Virus record (IMG/VR): IMGVR_UViG_3300030090_001608 | Location: 1-27,811 of that record | DNA length: 27,811 nucleotides | Source: a virus | Direction: 5' to 3' (one strand) | Shown here: piece after piece, positions 7,506-15,675 of the stretch | Layout of the letters: every line of letters begins with the position of its first letter | Position numbering within the stretch: the first letter of the stretch is position 1 | Notes under the pieces: model-generated | The model's database searches: none | Told to the model about the DNA's origin: nothing | Seen by the model: only the letters and a program-made list of their open reading frames with translations | Made by a program: the position numbers and the translations under genes

Positions 7506-10500
7506 ATGTCCGAGAAGAAATTCAAGTTTATCTCTCCAGGGGTTTTTACCTCAGAAATAGATAACTCACAAATTCCTAAATCGCCAGCGGAGATTGGCCC
7601 TGTTATTATTGGTAGAACTGCTAAAGGACCAGCATTTAAGCCTACTACGGTTAGCTCGTATGAAGAGTTCGTGCAATTGTTCGGTGATGCTCAAGCAGGC
7701 AATGGCAATGGAACAGATGATGCTTTCAGAAAAAACACCATCTTAGGTCCAACATATGCATCATATGCTGCTCAAGCATGGCTACGCAATAATAATGCAG
7801 CAACTATTGTTCGCTTGATTGGTGAACAACACCCAGAAGCCAGTGATGGAAACACAGCACTTGGTGCAGCAGGATATGACTTTGCTGGCATTGATGCATC
7901 AAATGACTCTCAAGGCGCATTCGGGTTGTTTGTGTTCCCATCAGCATCACTTCCAGCTAACCCAGCTACTGCAAGAAGTCTTTCAGGCACATTGGCTGCT
8001 ATCTTCTACGTTGAAGAGGGACGTCTTATTCTTAGTGGTGCAGGGCCACACGCAACCGCAGCGGGAGGAAACCGAGTAGCCTCTGGTTGTACAATGATTG
8101 AATCTGACGCAAACGGTGAATTTACTATGCAGATCAACCCTGCTGGTAATGCTGACGTTGATAGTCCAACAGAAAAAATTCTGTTTAACTTCAACGAGGC
8201 AAGTGACCGTTTTATTCGTAAAGTATTCAACACAAACCCAACATTAGTAAATGATAATGTTTCCACAGCAACACTAGCTGATGGCTCAAGTCGTGTCAAC
8301 TATGTTTTGGGTGAATCATTTGAAAAGAGAGTTGCTCAAGGAAGCACTTTCCGTGAAATGTTTGTCACAGGCACCGCATATACAGGTAATAAAATGCGTG
8401 GTGTTTTGCTACCTATGCAGAGCGCAGAAGCAACCTCTAATGAGCACGGTGACTTCATGTTTGCTGCCACAAAGGCAACAACAGGTTGGTTCATCTCTCA
8501 GGACTTGACAACTATGAGTAGCTCATATGCTGCGGCATCACAACAGAGATTGTTCCGTTTGGAAGCTCTCTTATCTGGACAATCCACACAAAGAGAAGTT
8601 AAAGTTTCTATCCAGAACGTCAAAGCATCTACAACAAATGATGATCCATATGGCACTTTTGATGTTGTGCTTCGTCGCCTAAGTGACACAGATAATAGGC
8701 AGGTAGTGTTAGAAAGATTCTCAGGATTGAATCTAAACCCATCCTCAGAAAATTACATTGCACGTCGTATTGGTGATCAGTACGAGGTGTATGATACAGG
8801 TGAGAAGAGAAATAGATCCTACGGTGAGTTCGGCAACCAATCAGACTACGTTCGTGTAGTTATGAATGAGGATGTTGCAAGAGCCCAGACTGATCAGCGC
8901 CTCCTTCCATTCGGCTTCTTTGGCCCAGTCAAGTATCGTGACGTTGATTTCCACAGTGGCTCAACAAGCTTTAGCTCATACGGCAAAGCCGAAGGTGGCA
9001 CAGCAGCAGGCGGCAGCGTACACTCAATCATTGATGGAGCGGGCGCAGCTACATTTGGTTCATTAGTGGGACACTCTCTCGCTAAGGTACCTGCAACTGT
9101 TTTGGTTGATACAGGGGTGATCAACATGACTGCAAGTATCCGCTTCCCAGAGTTGCCACTAGTCGCAAGCTCATCTTACGGCTCACCAAACAGCAAAGAG
9201 GTAACTCACTTTGGTGTTTACACAGGTAAGTCTTCAACAGATCCTAAGTTCAACGAAGAAATCCTTGACATCCAGCGCTCATTGAGTAGAGGATTGAAAG
9301 GTTATACGTCTGAAGCCGCACTAGATTTGGCTCAGGTAAATGCTGATGCAGACGATGAGCCAGCACTAGCACAAGTTGGTACTTCTACAGCAACCTCTAG
9401 CGGTAGAATGCACTCCTTTGTATTCTCCCTAGATGATGTTGGCCCAATCCCAGGCAAAACGCTTGAGGCAAAACATGCTTCTGGCTTGCGCAAGGGTGGC
9501 TTCTCATACACCGCAGGTGCCATATCAACTAGCGGTACTCGCACAGTAAGCCAGGGAACTGGATCTTACAAGAACGTGCTTGATCAGGGATATGATAGCT
9601 TCACAACCGTCCTACATGGCGGACATGATGGGCTAAACATTAAAGAAGCAGAGCCATTCAACAATACACGAATGGGAACTGTTGAAACAACTAACTACGC
9701 ACTACACTCAGTCATTAGAGGACTTGACTTAGTGCGTGACCCAGAGGATGTACAGGGTAACCTTTTGGTTGTTCCTGGCATTACAAAGTCACAAGTAACA
9801 GACAAGATGCTAGACATAGCTGAAGATCGTGGTGATATGCTTGCTATCGTGGATCTGGAAGGTGTTTACTCACCAGTAACAGAGAACACAAGCAACTACC
9901 AAACTCGTGCAGGAACAACAGTCAAGAGTGCAGTTGATACGCTAACTCTTCGTAGTCTCAACACCAGTTATGGTGCAGCATACTACCCATGGGTTCGCAC
10001 TCGTGACACCAGAACAAACCAGTTGTTGTGGTTGCCACCATCAATCCCAGCACTAGGTGCCATGTCCTTCACAGATCGTGTTGGCGCACCATGGTTTGCT
10101 CCTGCTGGCCTCCAGCGTGGTGGCTTGTCAGATGGTGCAGGTGGTCTTCCAGTCATTGATGTAACTAAGAAACTAACATCAAAAGATCGTGATGACCTTT
10201 ACGCAGCCAACATTAACCCAATCGCCAAGTTCCCAGCAGAGGGTATTGTAATCTTCGGTCAGAAGACACTACAAACAACTCCATCGGCACTTGATAGAGT
10301 TAATGTACGACGCATGATGATCTTTGTCAAGAGAGAAATCAGTAGAGTTGCAAGTCAGCTATTGTTTGCTGCAAACAGAAAAGAAACATGGAATCGTTTC
10401 ATTGCGCAAGCAGAACCAATCCTTAGAGGTGTGCAATCAAATCTTGGGATTGACGATTTCCGACTTATCTTAGATGAGTCAACAACAACACCAGACCTAA

Positions 10501-10610
10501 TTGATCGTAATATCATTTATGCTAAGGTTCTCATTAAACCAACTAGAACTGCTGAGTTCTTTGCAATAGACTTTAGTATTGCAAGATCTGGTGCTTCTTT
10601 TGCGGACTAA
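7506..10610 (+). CDS. 18: Tail sheath protein, T4 gp18-like, enlarged
   Basis: A 1034-residue sheath subunit, the contractile outer layer of the tail. The N-terminus (FISPGVFTSEIDNSQIPKSP, then GPVIIGRTAKGPAFKP) and the C-terminal domain (GIVIFGQKTLQTTPSALDRV, VNVRRMMIFVKREI, FRLILDESTTTPDLIDRNII) are classic sheath motifs. T4 gp18 has 659 residues; the extra mass lies in the middle (about residues 110-700) as Ser/Gly/Ala-rich insertions that probably decorate the outside of the tail. AGAGGAGAAA precedes the ATG. Strong codon bias fits a very abundant product. The tube gene follows 30 bases later. Confidence 0.93.
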   Translation: MSEKKFKFISPGVFTSEIDNSQIPKSPAEIGPVIIGRTAKGPAFKPTTVSSYEEFVQLFGDAQAGNGNGTDDAFRKNTILGPTYASYAAQAWLRNNNAATIVRLIGEQHPEASDGNTALGAAGYDFAGIDASNDSQGAFGLFVFPSASLPANPATARSLSGTLAAIFYVEEGRLILSGAGPHATAAGGNRVASGCTMIESDANGEFTMQINPAGNADVDSPTEKILFNFNEASDRFIRKVFNTNPTLVNDNVSTATLADGSSRVNYVLGESFEKRVAQGSTFREMFVTGTAYTGNKMRGVLLPMQSAEATSNEHGDFMFAATKATTGWFISQDLTTMSSSYAAASQQRLFRLEALLSGQSTQREVKVSIQNVKASTTNDDPYGTFDVVLRRLSDTDNRQVVLERFSGLNLNPSSENYIARRIGDQYEVYDTGEKRNRSYGEFGNQSDYVRVVMNEDVARAQTDQRLLPFGFFGPVKYRDVDFHSGSTSFSSYGKAEGGTAAGGSVHSIIDGAGAATFGSLVGHSLAKVPATVLVDTGVINMTASIRFPELPLVASSSYGSPNSKEVTHFGVYTGKSSTDPKFNEEILDIQRSLSRGLKGYTSEAALDLAQVNADADDEPALAQVGTSTATSSGRMHSFVFSLDDVGPIPGKTLEAKHASGLRKGGFSYTAGAISTSGTRTVSQGTGSYKNVLDQGYDSFTTVLHGGHDGLNIKEAEPFNNTRMGTVETTNYALHSVIRGLDLVRDPEDVQGNLLVVPGITKSQVTDKMLDIAEDRGDMLAIVDLEGVYSPVTENTSNYQTRAGTTVKSAVDTLTLRSLNTSYGAAYYPWVRTRDTRTNQLLWLPPSIPALGAMSFTDRVGAPWFAPAGLQRGGLSDGAGGLPVIDVTKKLTSKDRDDLYAANINPIAKFPAEGIVIFGQKTLQTTPSALDRVNVRRMMIFVKREISRVASQLLFAANRKETWNRFIAQAEPILRGVQSNLGIDDFRLILDESTTTPDLIDRNIIYAKVLIKPTRTAEFFAIDFSIARSGASFAD

Positions 10611-10640
10611 GAGATATATAATAATAAGGAGAAATAAATA

Positions 10641-11246
10641 ATGGCATTCTTTGCAGACCAAAAATCAGATCCAAAAAGAGGATTTAGGTTTATACTTAGC
10701 ATCGGAGGTATCCCAGCTTACACCATTAAAACTGTAAGCAAGCCTGGTGTGACAGTTAGTACAATTGAGCATCAGTTTTTGAATCACACCTTTAGGTACC
10801 CTGGGCGAGTGACTTGGGACTCTCCTATCAGCGTTACACTGGTTGATCCAGTAGATCCTGATGTTGCAAGAACTCTCCTTAATAAGATCAAGAATGCGGG
10901 CTACAAATATCCAACCGAGCCCTCAGACTCACAACAGTCAATGACTAAGGACGTTGCTGTTACCACTCTAGAGGGTTGTGTTATTGAGCAGCTTTCAGGC
11001 GATGGCACAACTGCCGTAGAAAGATGGGAACTTAAGAATGCTTTCCTATCTAAAGTAACCTACGGTGATCTTGATTATGGTAGTGAAGACCTTTCACAGA
11101 TCACTATTGAGATTACATATGATTGGGCTGAACTCCGTGAGTCAGGGGCAGTTGATCCATCCCAAACAGTGAGAGAATCACAAGTAGCCAACTCAAACTC
11201 AGAGGGTAGTAGCACGGCCGATCCTAACGCAGCGACGACCGCCTAA
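10641..11246 (+). CDS. 19: Tail tube protein, T4 gp19-like
   Basis: A 201-residue tube subunit (T4 gp19 has 163). It starts MAFFADQKSDPKRGFRFILS. FKNxL-type features of the family are seen in GRVTWDSPISVTLVDPVDPD, VERWELKNAFLSKVTYGDLD and the final strand QITIEITYDWAEL. The last 35 residues (Ser/Asn/Ala-rich) are a likely flexible tail. It follows the sheath directly with its own strong AAGGAGAAA ribosome site. It forms the inner tube through which DNA passes. Confidence 0.92.
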   Translation: MAFFADQKSDPKRGFRFILSIGGIPAYTIKTVSKPGVTVSTIEHQFLNHTFRYPGRVTWDSPISVTLVDPVDPDVARTLLNKIKNAGYKYPTEPSDSQQSMTKDVAVTTLEGCVIEQLSGDGTTAVERWELKNAFLSKVTYGDLDYGSEDLSQITIEITYDWAELRESGAVDPSQTVRESQVANSNSEGSSTADPNAATTA

Positions 11247-11261
11247 ACAAAAAACAAATGA

Positions 11262-11282
11262 TGTGATACAATAGTTATCACA
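11262..11282. promoter_or_regulatory. Inverted repeat before the gp26-like gene
   Basis: Perfect 7-base arms TGTGATA and TATCACA around a 7-base centre. The left arm also holds TGATACAAT, which resembles an extended -10 element (TGN-TACAAT); no -35 is visible. It could be a promoter with overlapping operator or an mRNA hairpin. This is the one larger structural gap without the CTATTTAT element. Confidence 0.4.
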
Positions 11283-11299
11283 GAAAGGTTATCTATAAC

Positions 11300-12166
11300 A
11301 TGGCTAGAAATAATAAACGAACAACTGCCAACTTGGGCGCAGATACCCCAGAGGTGTCTGCTGCCCCTGTTGCGCAGCAAAGTAACGATCAATCCTTTTC
11401 CTGGACAAACCCAACAGAATTTGTTGACTTGCCTTCAGAGGGACTTCGTTATCCACAAGGACATCCACTATATAATCAGACTTCCGTAGAGATTCGTCAC
11501 ATGACTGCTAAGGAAGAGGATATCTTAACATCAGAACCACTTATTCGCAAGGGTATTGTTCTAGATCGCTTGATAGATAGTGTATTAGTAGATAAGTCTA
11601 TTAGATCAGAAAGTCTGTTAATTGGCGATAAGAATGCCATTCTAATAGCGGCAAGAGTAACAGGCTACGGAGAGGACTATGATGTAGCTATTGACTGTCC
11701 TAACTGTGGGGCAAAGAGTAAAGAAACATACCTTATCCCTGAGATCACTAGAACAACAGAGGCCAGTGAGAATATTCCATGGGTGGAACACAATACCTTC
11801 AAGATTATACTTCCTAAAACAAAGGTTGAGGTTGTGTGTCGTTTGATGACTGGTAAAGATGAAGAGACTAATAGGCAAAGAAAAAAGAATATCAAAAAAG
11901 CAGGTTTAGGGCTTGGCATGGGCGAGCTAACATCACAAATGCTTTCTTTTATTGAATCCCTAAATGGAAATACAGATAAGGCTTTCATAAAGTCATTTGT
12001 TCAGAACATGCCTGCATATGACTCTAGGTATCTACGGAGAATATATGGCTCAGCCGTTCCTAATGTTGAATTGGTTACAGACTTTGAGTGCTCTAACTGT
12101 GATCATAGCACCGAAATGGAGGTGCCCCTTACGGCGGGCTTTTTTTGGCCTGACGCAAAGATATAG
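11300..12166 (+). CDS. 26: Baseplate hub / tail assembly chaperone, T4 gp26-like, zero-frame product
   Basis: A 288-residue protein of the T4_baseplate (gp26) type. It has FVDLPSEGLRYPQGHPLY near residue 41, then RHMTAKEEDIL (typical of the family), two Cys pairs (C133/C136 in CPNC, C264/C267 in CSNC) that could bind one zinc, and the end LTAGFFWPDAKI. It sits between the tube and tape measure genes, where tail assembly chaperones are encoded in many long-tailed phages. The codons for Phe281-Phe282-Trp283 lie on seven consecutive T (12140-12146), 18 bases before the stop. A +1-frame continuation overlaps this end, so a longer recoded product of about 343 residues is likely. Ribosome site: AGAAAGG, distant and weak. 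Confidence 0.75.
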   Translation: MARNNKRTTANLGADTPEVSAAPVAQQSNDQSFSWTNPTEFVDLPSEGLRYPQGHPLYNQTSVEIRHMTAKEEDILTSEPLIRKGIVLDRLIDSVLVDKSIRSESLLIGDKNAILIAARVTGYGEDYDVAIDCPNCGAKSKETYLIPEITRTTEASENIPWVEHNTFKIILPKTKVEVVCRLMTGKDEETNRQRKKNIKKAGLGLGMGELTSQMLSFIESLNGNTDKAFIKSFVQNMPAYDSRYLRRIYGSAVPNVELVTDFECSNCDHSTEMEVPLTAGFFWPDAKI

Positions 12167-12332
12167 CCAAAGTGTCTATGAAGAGTTTTTTCTGCTCAAG
12201 TACCATGGGGGCTGGAGCTTCGTAGAGGCATACAACCTACCAGTACGATTAAGGAGGTGGTTTCTGCAAAGACTAGCAGATCAAATTAAACAAGAGAACG
12301 AAGCTATGAAGGAGCAGACAAAGGGGAGGTAA
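12147..12332 (+). CDS. +1-frame extension of the gp26-like gene (probable frameshift product)
   Basis: About 61 codons, open in the +1 frame of the upstream gene, from the seven-T run to a TAA. The encoded SVYEEFFLLKYHGGWSFVEA, followed by YNLPVRLRRWFLQRL and a charged helix, is a plausible folded domain. It resembles the short second domains added to tail chaperones by frameshifting. No ATG, GTG or TTG occurs in this frame between the T-run and the conserved-looking part. The nearest upstream in-frame ATG with a ribosome site (12045, after ACGGAGA) would add some 34 residues read out of frame from the gp26-like gene. A +1 slip of tRNA-Phe on TTT-TTT-T re-pairs perfectly. Alternatives: internal initiation at 12045, or a homopolymer sequencing error. 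Confidence 0.6.
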   Translation, partial: GLTQRYSQSVYEEFFLLKYHGGWSFVEAYNLPVRLRRWFLQRLADQIKQENEAMKEQTKGR

Positions 12333-12349
12333 AACTCCTCTTTTGTTTT
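12323..12349 (+). terminator. Intrinsic terminator after the gp26-like region
   Basis: GGGGAG (12323-12328) pairs with CTCCTC (12335-12340), six pairs with one G-T, around GTAAAA, followed by TTTTGTTTT. The stop codon of the +1-frame extension lies in the loop. This supports the gene really ending here. Confidence 0.72.
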
Positions 12350-12361
12350 ATATAAAGCAAA

Positions 12362-12371
12362 CTATTTACTA
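12362..12371 (+). promoter_or_regulatory. Candidate late promoter element, copy 4
   Basis: CTATTTACTA preceded by GCAAA, starting 13 bases after the terminator T-run and 31 bases before the preferred start at 12393. The terminator-then-element order is the same as at 4671-4733. Confidence 0.43.
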
Positions 12372-12392
12372 AATAAGATGGGGTGTTATATT

Positions 12393-12713
12393 ATGGATTT
12401 TGAAAACACAGTTATAGATCTTGGTGCAAAGCGACGTGGAGAACTAAATGAAAGTGTTCTAAACATCTTTGCAGCATGGGTACAATACTTGTTAGAGAAG
12501 ATGTTCAAAGGTCAGACTATACCCGTCAAGGTCCGAGGTAACAAATTAGAGGTGATGCGTTTTACTGGTGCGCTTACCGCAGAGAAACGTTACATTGATG
12601 GAATTAAAAAATATGGATTAGATAGCCCACTCACTTACAAAAACAGAGTCAAGCTCCAACGTCAAATTAAGTTGTTTGAGCGTGAAACAGGTATTGAGTG
12701 GCCTATCAAGTAG
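12393..12713 (+). CDS. Small conserved-looking protein before the tape measure
   Basis: A 106-residue protein if begun at MDFENTVIDLG. An in-frame ATG five codons earlier (12378) has no ribosome site, while GGGGTG lies just upstream of this one. Helical segments (LNIFAAWVQYLLEKMFKG) and a charged C-terminal half (EKRYIDGIKKYGLDSP, RQIKLFERETGIEWP) are visible. No enzyme motif is present. Proteins of this length and pattern sit before tape measure genes in other T4-like marine phages, as I recall, but I know no function. It may help baseplate or tape measure assembly. Moderately confident that it is real, unsure of its role. Confidence 0.7.
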   Translation: MDFENTVIDLGAKRRGELNESVLNIFAAWVQYLLEKMFKGQTIPVKVRGNKLEVMRFTGALTAEKRYIDGIKKYGLDSPLTYKNRVKLQRQIKLFERETGIEWPIK

Positions 12714-12724
12714 AGGTGCTATAG

Positions 12725-15664
12725 ATGGCAGCCGATGATAAAACTATACAAAACTTAACTGGCGCTATAGAGCGCTTGATTAAGGCAGTTGAAGCAGGTG
12801 CTGAATCTGGAAACGGTGAAGCTGGTTCACCAAAGCCTGGTCAGAGTGTAATATCCGACGCAATCACTGCGGCACAGGCTGAAGCTGCACAGACCTTCAC
12901 AGACACCATAGAGGAACTTAATAAGAGACTAGAGAAGAAGCAAACCCTTGAGCAGATGTCAAATGATAATATCCAAAAAACCAAAGACGATCTTCAAGCA
13001 TTTCTTCAACTTCAAAAAGAAGCGGTGCAAAATGGTGAAGAGCTAACTCAAGAATTCTTAAACCAAGGAAAACAACTAGAATCTATTCTGAGTGCCCGCC
13101 AGACACAATTGTTATACGACGAAGAGCAAGTTAAACTGGCACAGGAAGAATTAGACAAAGCCAGTAAAGCCCAGGAACATTTTGAGAAGGCTGGTAAAAC
13201 CTCAGAGAAGATGCTAGGCTTCTTGAAAAAAGCTTTACAAGATACTAGAAAAGAGATGGGTCAATTCATAGATGCTACAACAGATACAAATCTTTCAGCC
13301 CAATTGTTTTCATTTATGGGAATGTTCAGCAAACTTAAAGCAGATATCTATCAAGGGGTCCAAGACTTTGACAAGGCTGTAGCCGACCTTAATAAGGAAG
13401 GCTTGGGAAATATAGTAACTTCTCTTGGAGATGCTCAGGTAGAATTTGCACAATTTGGTTTGGGTGCCAAAGAAGCAGAGGGTTTCTTAAAGGGCTTAGG
13501 CAGTTCAACCTCAACGTTTAGGTTTGAGTCGGAAGATGCCAGAGCAGAAATATTAAAGACTGCTGGTGCTTTTAACAAACTCGGAGTTGACGGTGCAGCA
13601 TTTGGTGAACTCCAGGCAACACTATCTAGAAACCTAAGAATGAATTCTGAGCAGGTCGCCGATTTTGGAGACAGATTAGCTGGACTGAGTAAGACAACTG
13701 GTAAATCTGTAGCATCTTTGGTAAGTGATTTCAATCAAGCTGGTGATGGTATTTTACAATTTGGTGATAAAGCTGCTGATGTTTTCATGGATACACAAAA
13801 GATAGCTGCAAAGTTTGGCATATCTGTTAGTGATGTTTTAGATGTCTTTGATAAATTTGACACAGTTGAAGGTGCAGCAGATATAGTTGGCAGACTAAAC
13901 GCACAGTTCGGAACTCAAATAGATATGTTATCCCTGATGCGGGCTGAAACACCTGAAGAAAGATTTAACATGTTGCGAGAGTCACTAGAAGCAACAGGTA
14001 GATCATTCAGCGACCTGTCCAGGCTTGAGCAGAAAGCTATGGCAGATATCATGGGTAAAGATATAGGCTTCTTAGATAGGATGATGGGCGACGGTGCTGT
14101 CCTAACTGAAAGTCAACAGGCCCTAAAAGATCTAGCCGAATCCGCAATGAGTGCGGGTGAGCGTGCAAAAGCTATTTTTGATAAGATTACAGCCAGACTA
14201 CAGAAGGATGGCGTCTTTGAAAAGATACAGAAAGTTATAACGGAAATCTTTGCCGAGGGTGGTCCGTTTGAGAAATTTGCTAATATGATGTTGCCTATTG
14301 CAGTTAGGGCAGTTAGCTATATGGTTAGCGGATTCAAGGCATTCTTAAGTATTGCTAATACTGTAGTGCCAATAATTGGCTTTATTGGTGGTGCGATCGT
14401 ATCATTTGTGATGACGCCTGTTTATGGTGTTATAAACTTGTTTAAGGGCTTGATAGGTATACTTGGTGGTGTGTTTGATATTATTGTAGGTATATTTACC
14501 TTTGACTTTGGTAGAATTGTTGATGGTTTCAAGGGCATCTTTGGTGGTCTTGTTAAAGGTGTGATAGGCGTATTTCAATTAGCTATTACTTTCTTTGCCC
14601 CAGCAAGAATCCTCGGGATTTTGGCAGCGCCGTTTAAAATGTTTGGTGGTTTTGTTCTTAATATGTTTAAAGGAGTTGGCTCGGGTGTTGGTAGTGTATT
14701 TGGAAAATTGTTGGGCCCCATCAAATCAGTCTTTGGGAAAATAGGTGATTTTATAGGTGGATTTGCTACTAAGGCGAAGGACAGCGTTAAATCTGTTACT
14801 GCTCCATTTACAAAACTAAAAGATGGTTTGACTAGTGCGCTCACAAAAGCAAAAGACTTTGCTGTTGGCGCATTTACAAAAATAAAAGACACGGCTGTTG
14901 GTGCGTTTACAAAAGCGAAAGAGATGACAGTTGGTGCATTCACAAAAGCAAAAGATATGGTAGTCGGCGCATTCGCAAAAGTAAAAGATACGATTGGCGG
15001 CGCAGTGAATTTTGTAAAAGAAAAGTTTGGCGCTGTTGGAGCCGCTATAGCAAAACCATTCGTAGCTGTAGGCAACTTCATTAGAGCCAAATTAATAACA
15101 CCAATTCAGAATTTCTTAGCCAAGGTCCAAAACAAAATCCGCAGTGTGATGAACAAGATCAGAAAAATACCAGGCGCTAGCTTCTTCTTTGGGCCAGCAG
15201 AAACCGTTGCTAAAGCAGGGGCAGAGGCCGCAAAAGCCACTGTAAGGGCTGGCACGGCTACGGCAGTCCAAACTGCGCAGGGCGTCGCCGTGCAGGGAGT
15301 ATTGAACGCCACAGGTGGGAATGCTCTAATAGATAAGGCAACAGGCGTTGAATCACTCACATCAACACCAGGCTCCTCAGTCTTCGGGTCAACACCTGCA
15401 CCAGAGCAGGCGCTGGCCAGGGGTGGTATTATTAAGCCAGGTGCTTCAGGAATTGTTGGTGACCCAATAACACCAGGCGTGCCAAACATAGAGCGTGTGA
15501 CCGTTACTTCACAAGGTGCGATGGTTCAACCCATGGCAGCCTCTGGTGGCGGCACTGGTGGCGCACAACAAGCAACTATAGTGCTTAATGTAGATGGTAA
15601 CGAAATGGGTAAAACAGTTGTTGACTTGCTTGATGGTCAGTACAATACAGTTCTAGGAAATTAG
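12725..15664 (+). CDS. Tape measure protein
   Basis: A 979-residue tail tape measure protein, which fills the tube and sets tail length. Residues 1-180 are a long predicted coiled coil (EELNKRLEKKQTLEQMSNDN onward). About 180-510 are helical with Phe-rich repeats. About 520-640 are very hydrophobic with several membrane-like stretches (VVPIIGFIGGAIVSFVM and following), as in other tape measures that insert in the inner membrane at DNA entry. Residues 707-761 are five tandem 11-residue repeats like TKAKDMVVGAF. The C-terminus is Ala/Gly-rich and ends in QATIVLNVDGNEMGKTVVDL. At about 0.15 nm per residue it would span close to 150 nm, a rough estimate. AGAGGTG precedes the start. It occupies the place of T4 gp29 (590 residues). 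Confidence 0.88.
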   Translation: MAADDKTIQNLTGAIERLIKAVEAGAESGNGEAGSPKPGQSVISDAITAAQAEAAQTFTDTIEELNKRLEKKQTLEQMSNDNIQKTKDDLQAFLQLQKEAVQNGEELTQEFLNQGKQLESILSARQTQLLYDEEQVKLAQEELDKASKAQEHFEKAGKTSEKMLGFLKKALQDTRKEMGQFIDATTDTNLSAQLFSFMGMFSKLKADIYQGVQDFDKAVADLNKEGLGNIVTSLGDAQVEFAQFGLGAKEAEGFLKGLGSSTSTFRFESEDARAEILKTAGAFNKLGVDGAAFGELQATLSRNLRMNSEQVADFGDRLAGLSKTTGKSVASLVSDFNQAGDGILQFGDKAADVFMDTQKIAAKFGISVSDVLDVFDKFDTVEGAADIVGRLNAQFGTQIDMLSLMRAETPEERFNMLRESLEATGRSFSDLSRLEQKAMADIMGKDIGFLDRMMGDGAVLTESQQALKDLAESAMSAGERAKAIFDKITARLQKDGVFEKIQKVITEIFAEGGPFEKFANMMLPIAVRAVSYMVSGFKAFLSIANTVVPIIGFIGGAIVSFVMTPVYGVINLFKGLIGILGGVFDIIVGIFTFDFGRIVDGFKGIFGGLVKGVIGVFQLAITFFAPARILGILAAPFKMFGGFVLNMFKGVGSGVGSVFGKLLGPIKSVFGKIGDFIGGFATKAKDSVKSVTAPFTKLKDGLTSALTKAKDFAVGAFTKIKDTAVGAFTKAKEMTVGAFTKAKDMVVGAFAKVKDTIGGAVNFVKEKFGAVGAAIAKPFVAVGNFIRAKLITPIQNFLAKVQNKIRSVMNKIRKIPGASFFFGPAETVAKAGAEAAKATVRAGTATAVQTAQGVAVQGVLNATGGNALIDKATGVESLTSTPGSSVFGSTPAPEQALARGGIIKPGASGIVGDPITPGVPNIERVTVTSQGAMVQPMAASGGGTGGAQQATIVLNVDGNEMGKTVVDLLDGQYNTVLGN
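14843..15007 (+). repeat. Five tandem 33-bp repeats in the tape measure gene
   Basis: Five in-frame units of 33 bases, starting at 14843, 14876, 14909, 14942 and 14975. Each encodes 11 residues on the pattern (T/A)KxK(D/E)xxxGA(F/V). Third positions vary between units, so the repeat is conserved at protein level. Gain or loss of a unit would change the protein by 11 residues. Confidence 0.9.
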
Positions 15665-15675
15665 GAGGCTAATAG

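Noticed and set aside
11997-12146. Start of an independent gene at 11997 for the +1-frame segment
   Set aside because: The first 50 residues are read out of frame from the gp26-like gene and look random; only the part after the T-run is protein-like. The ATG at 12045 has a ribosome site but has the same problem.
14575-15090. Minus-strand ORF of 171 codons opposite the tape measure
   Set aside because: It mirrors the repetitive Ala/Lys/Thr codons of the tape measure repeats and has no start signals; it is a composition artefact.
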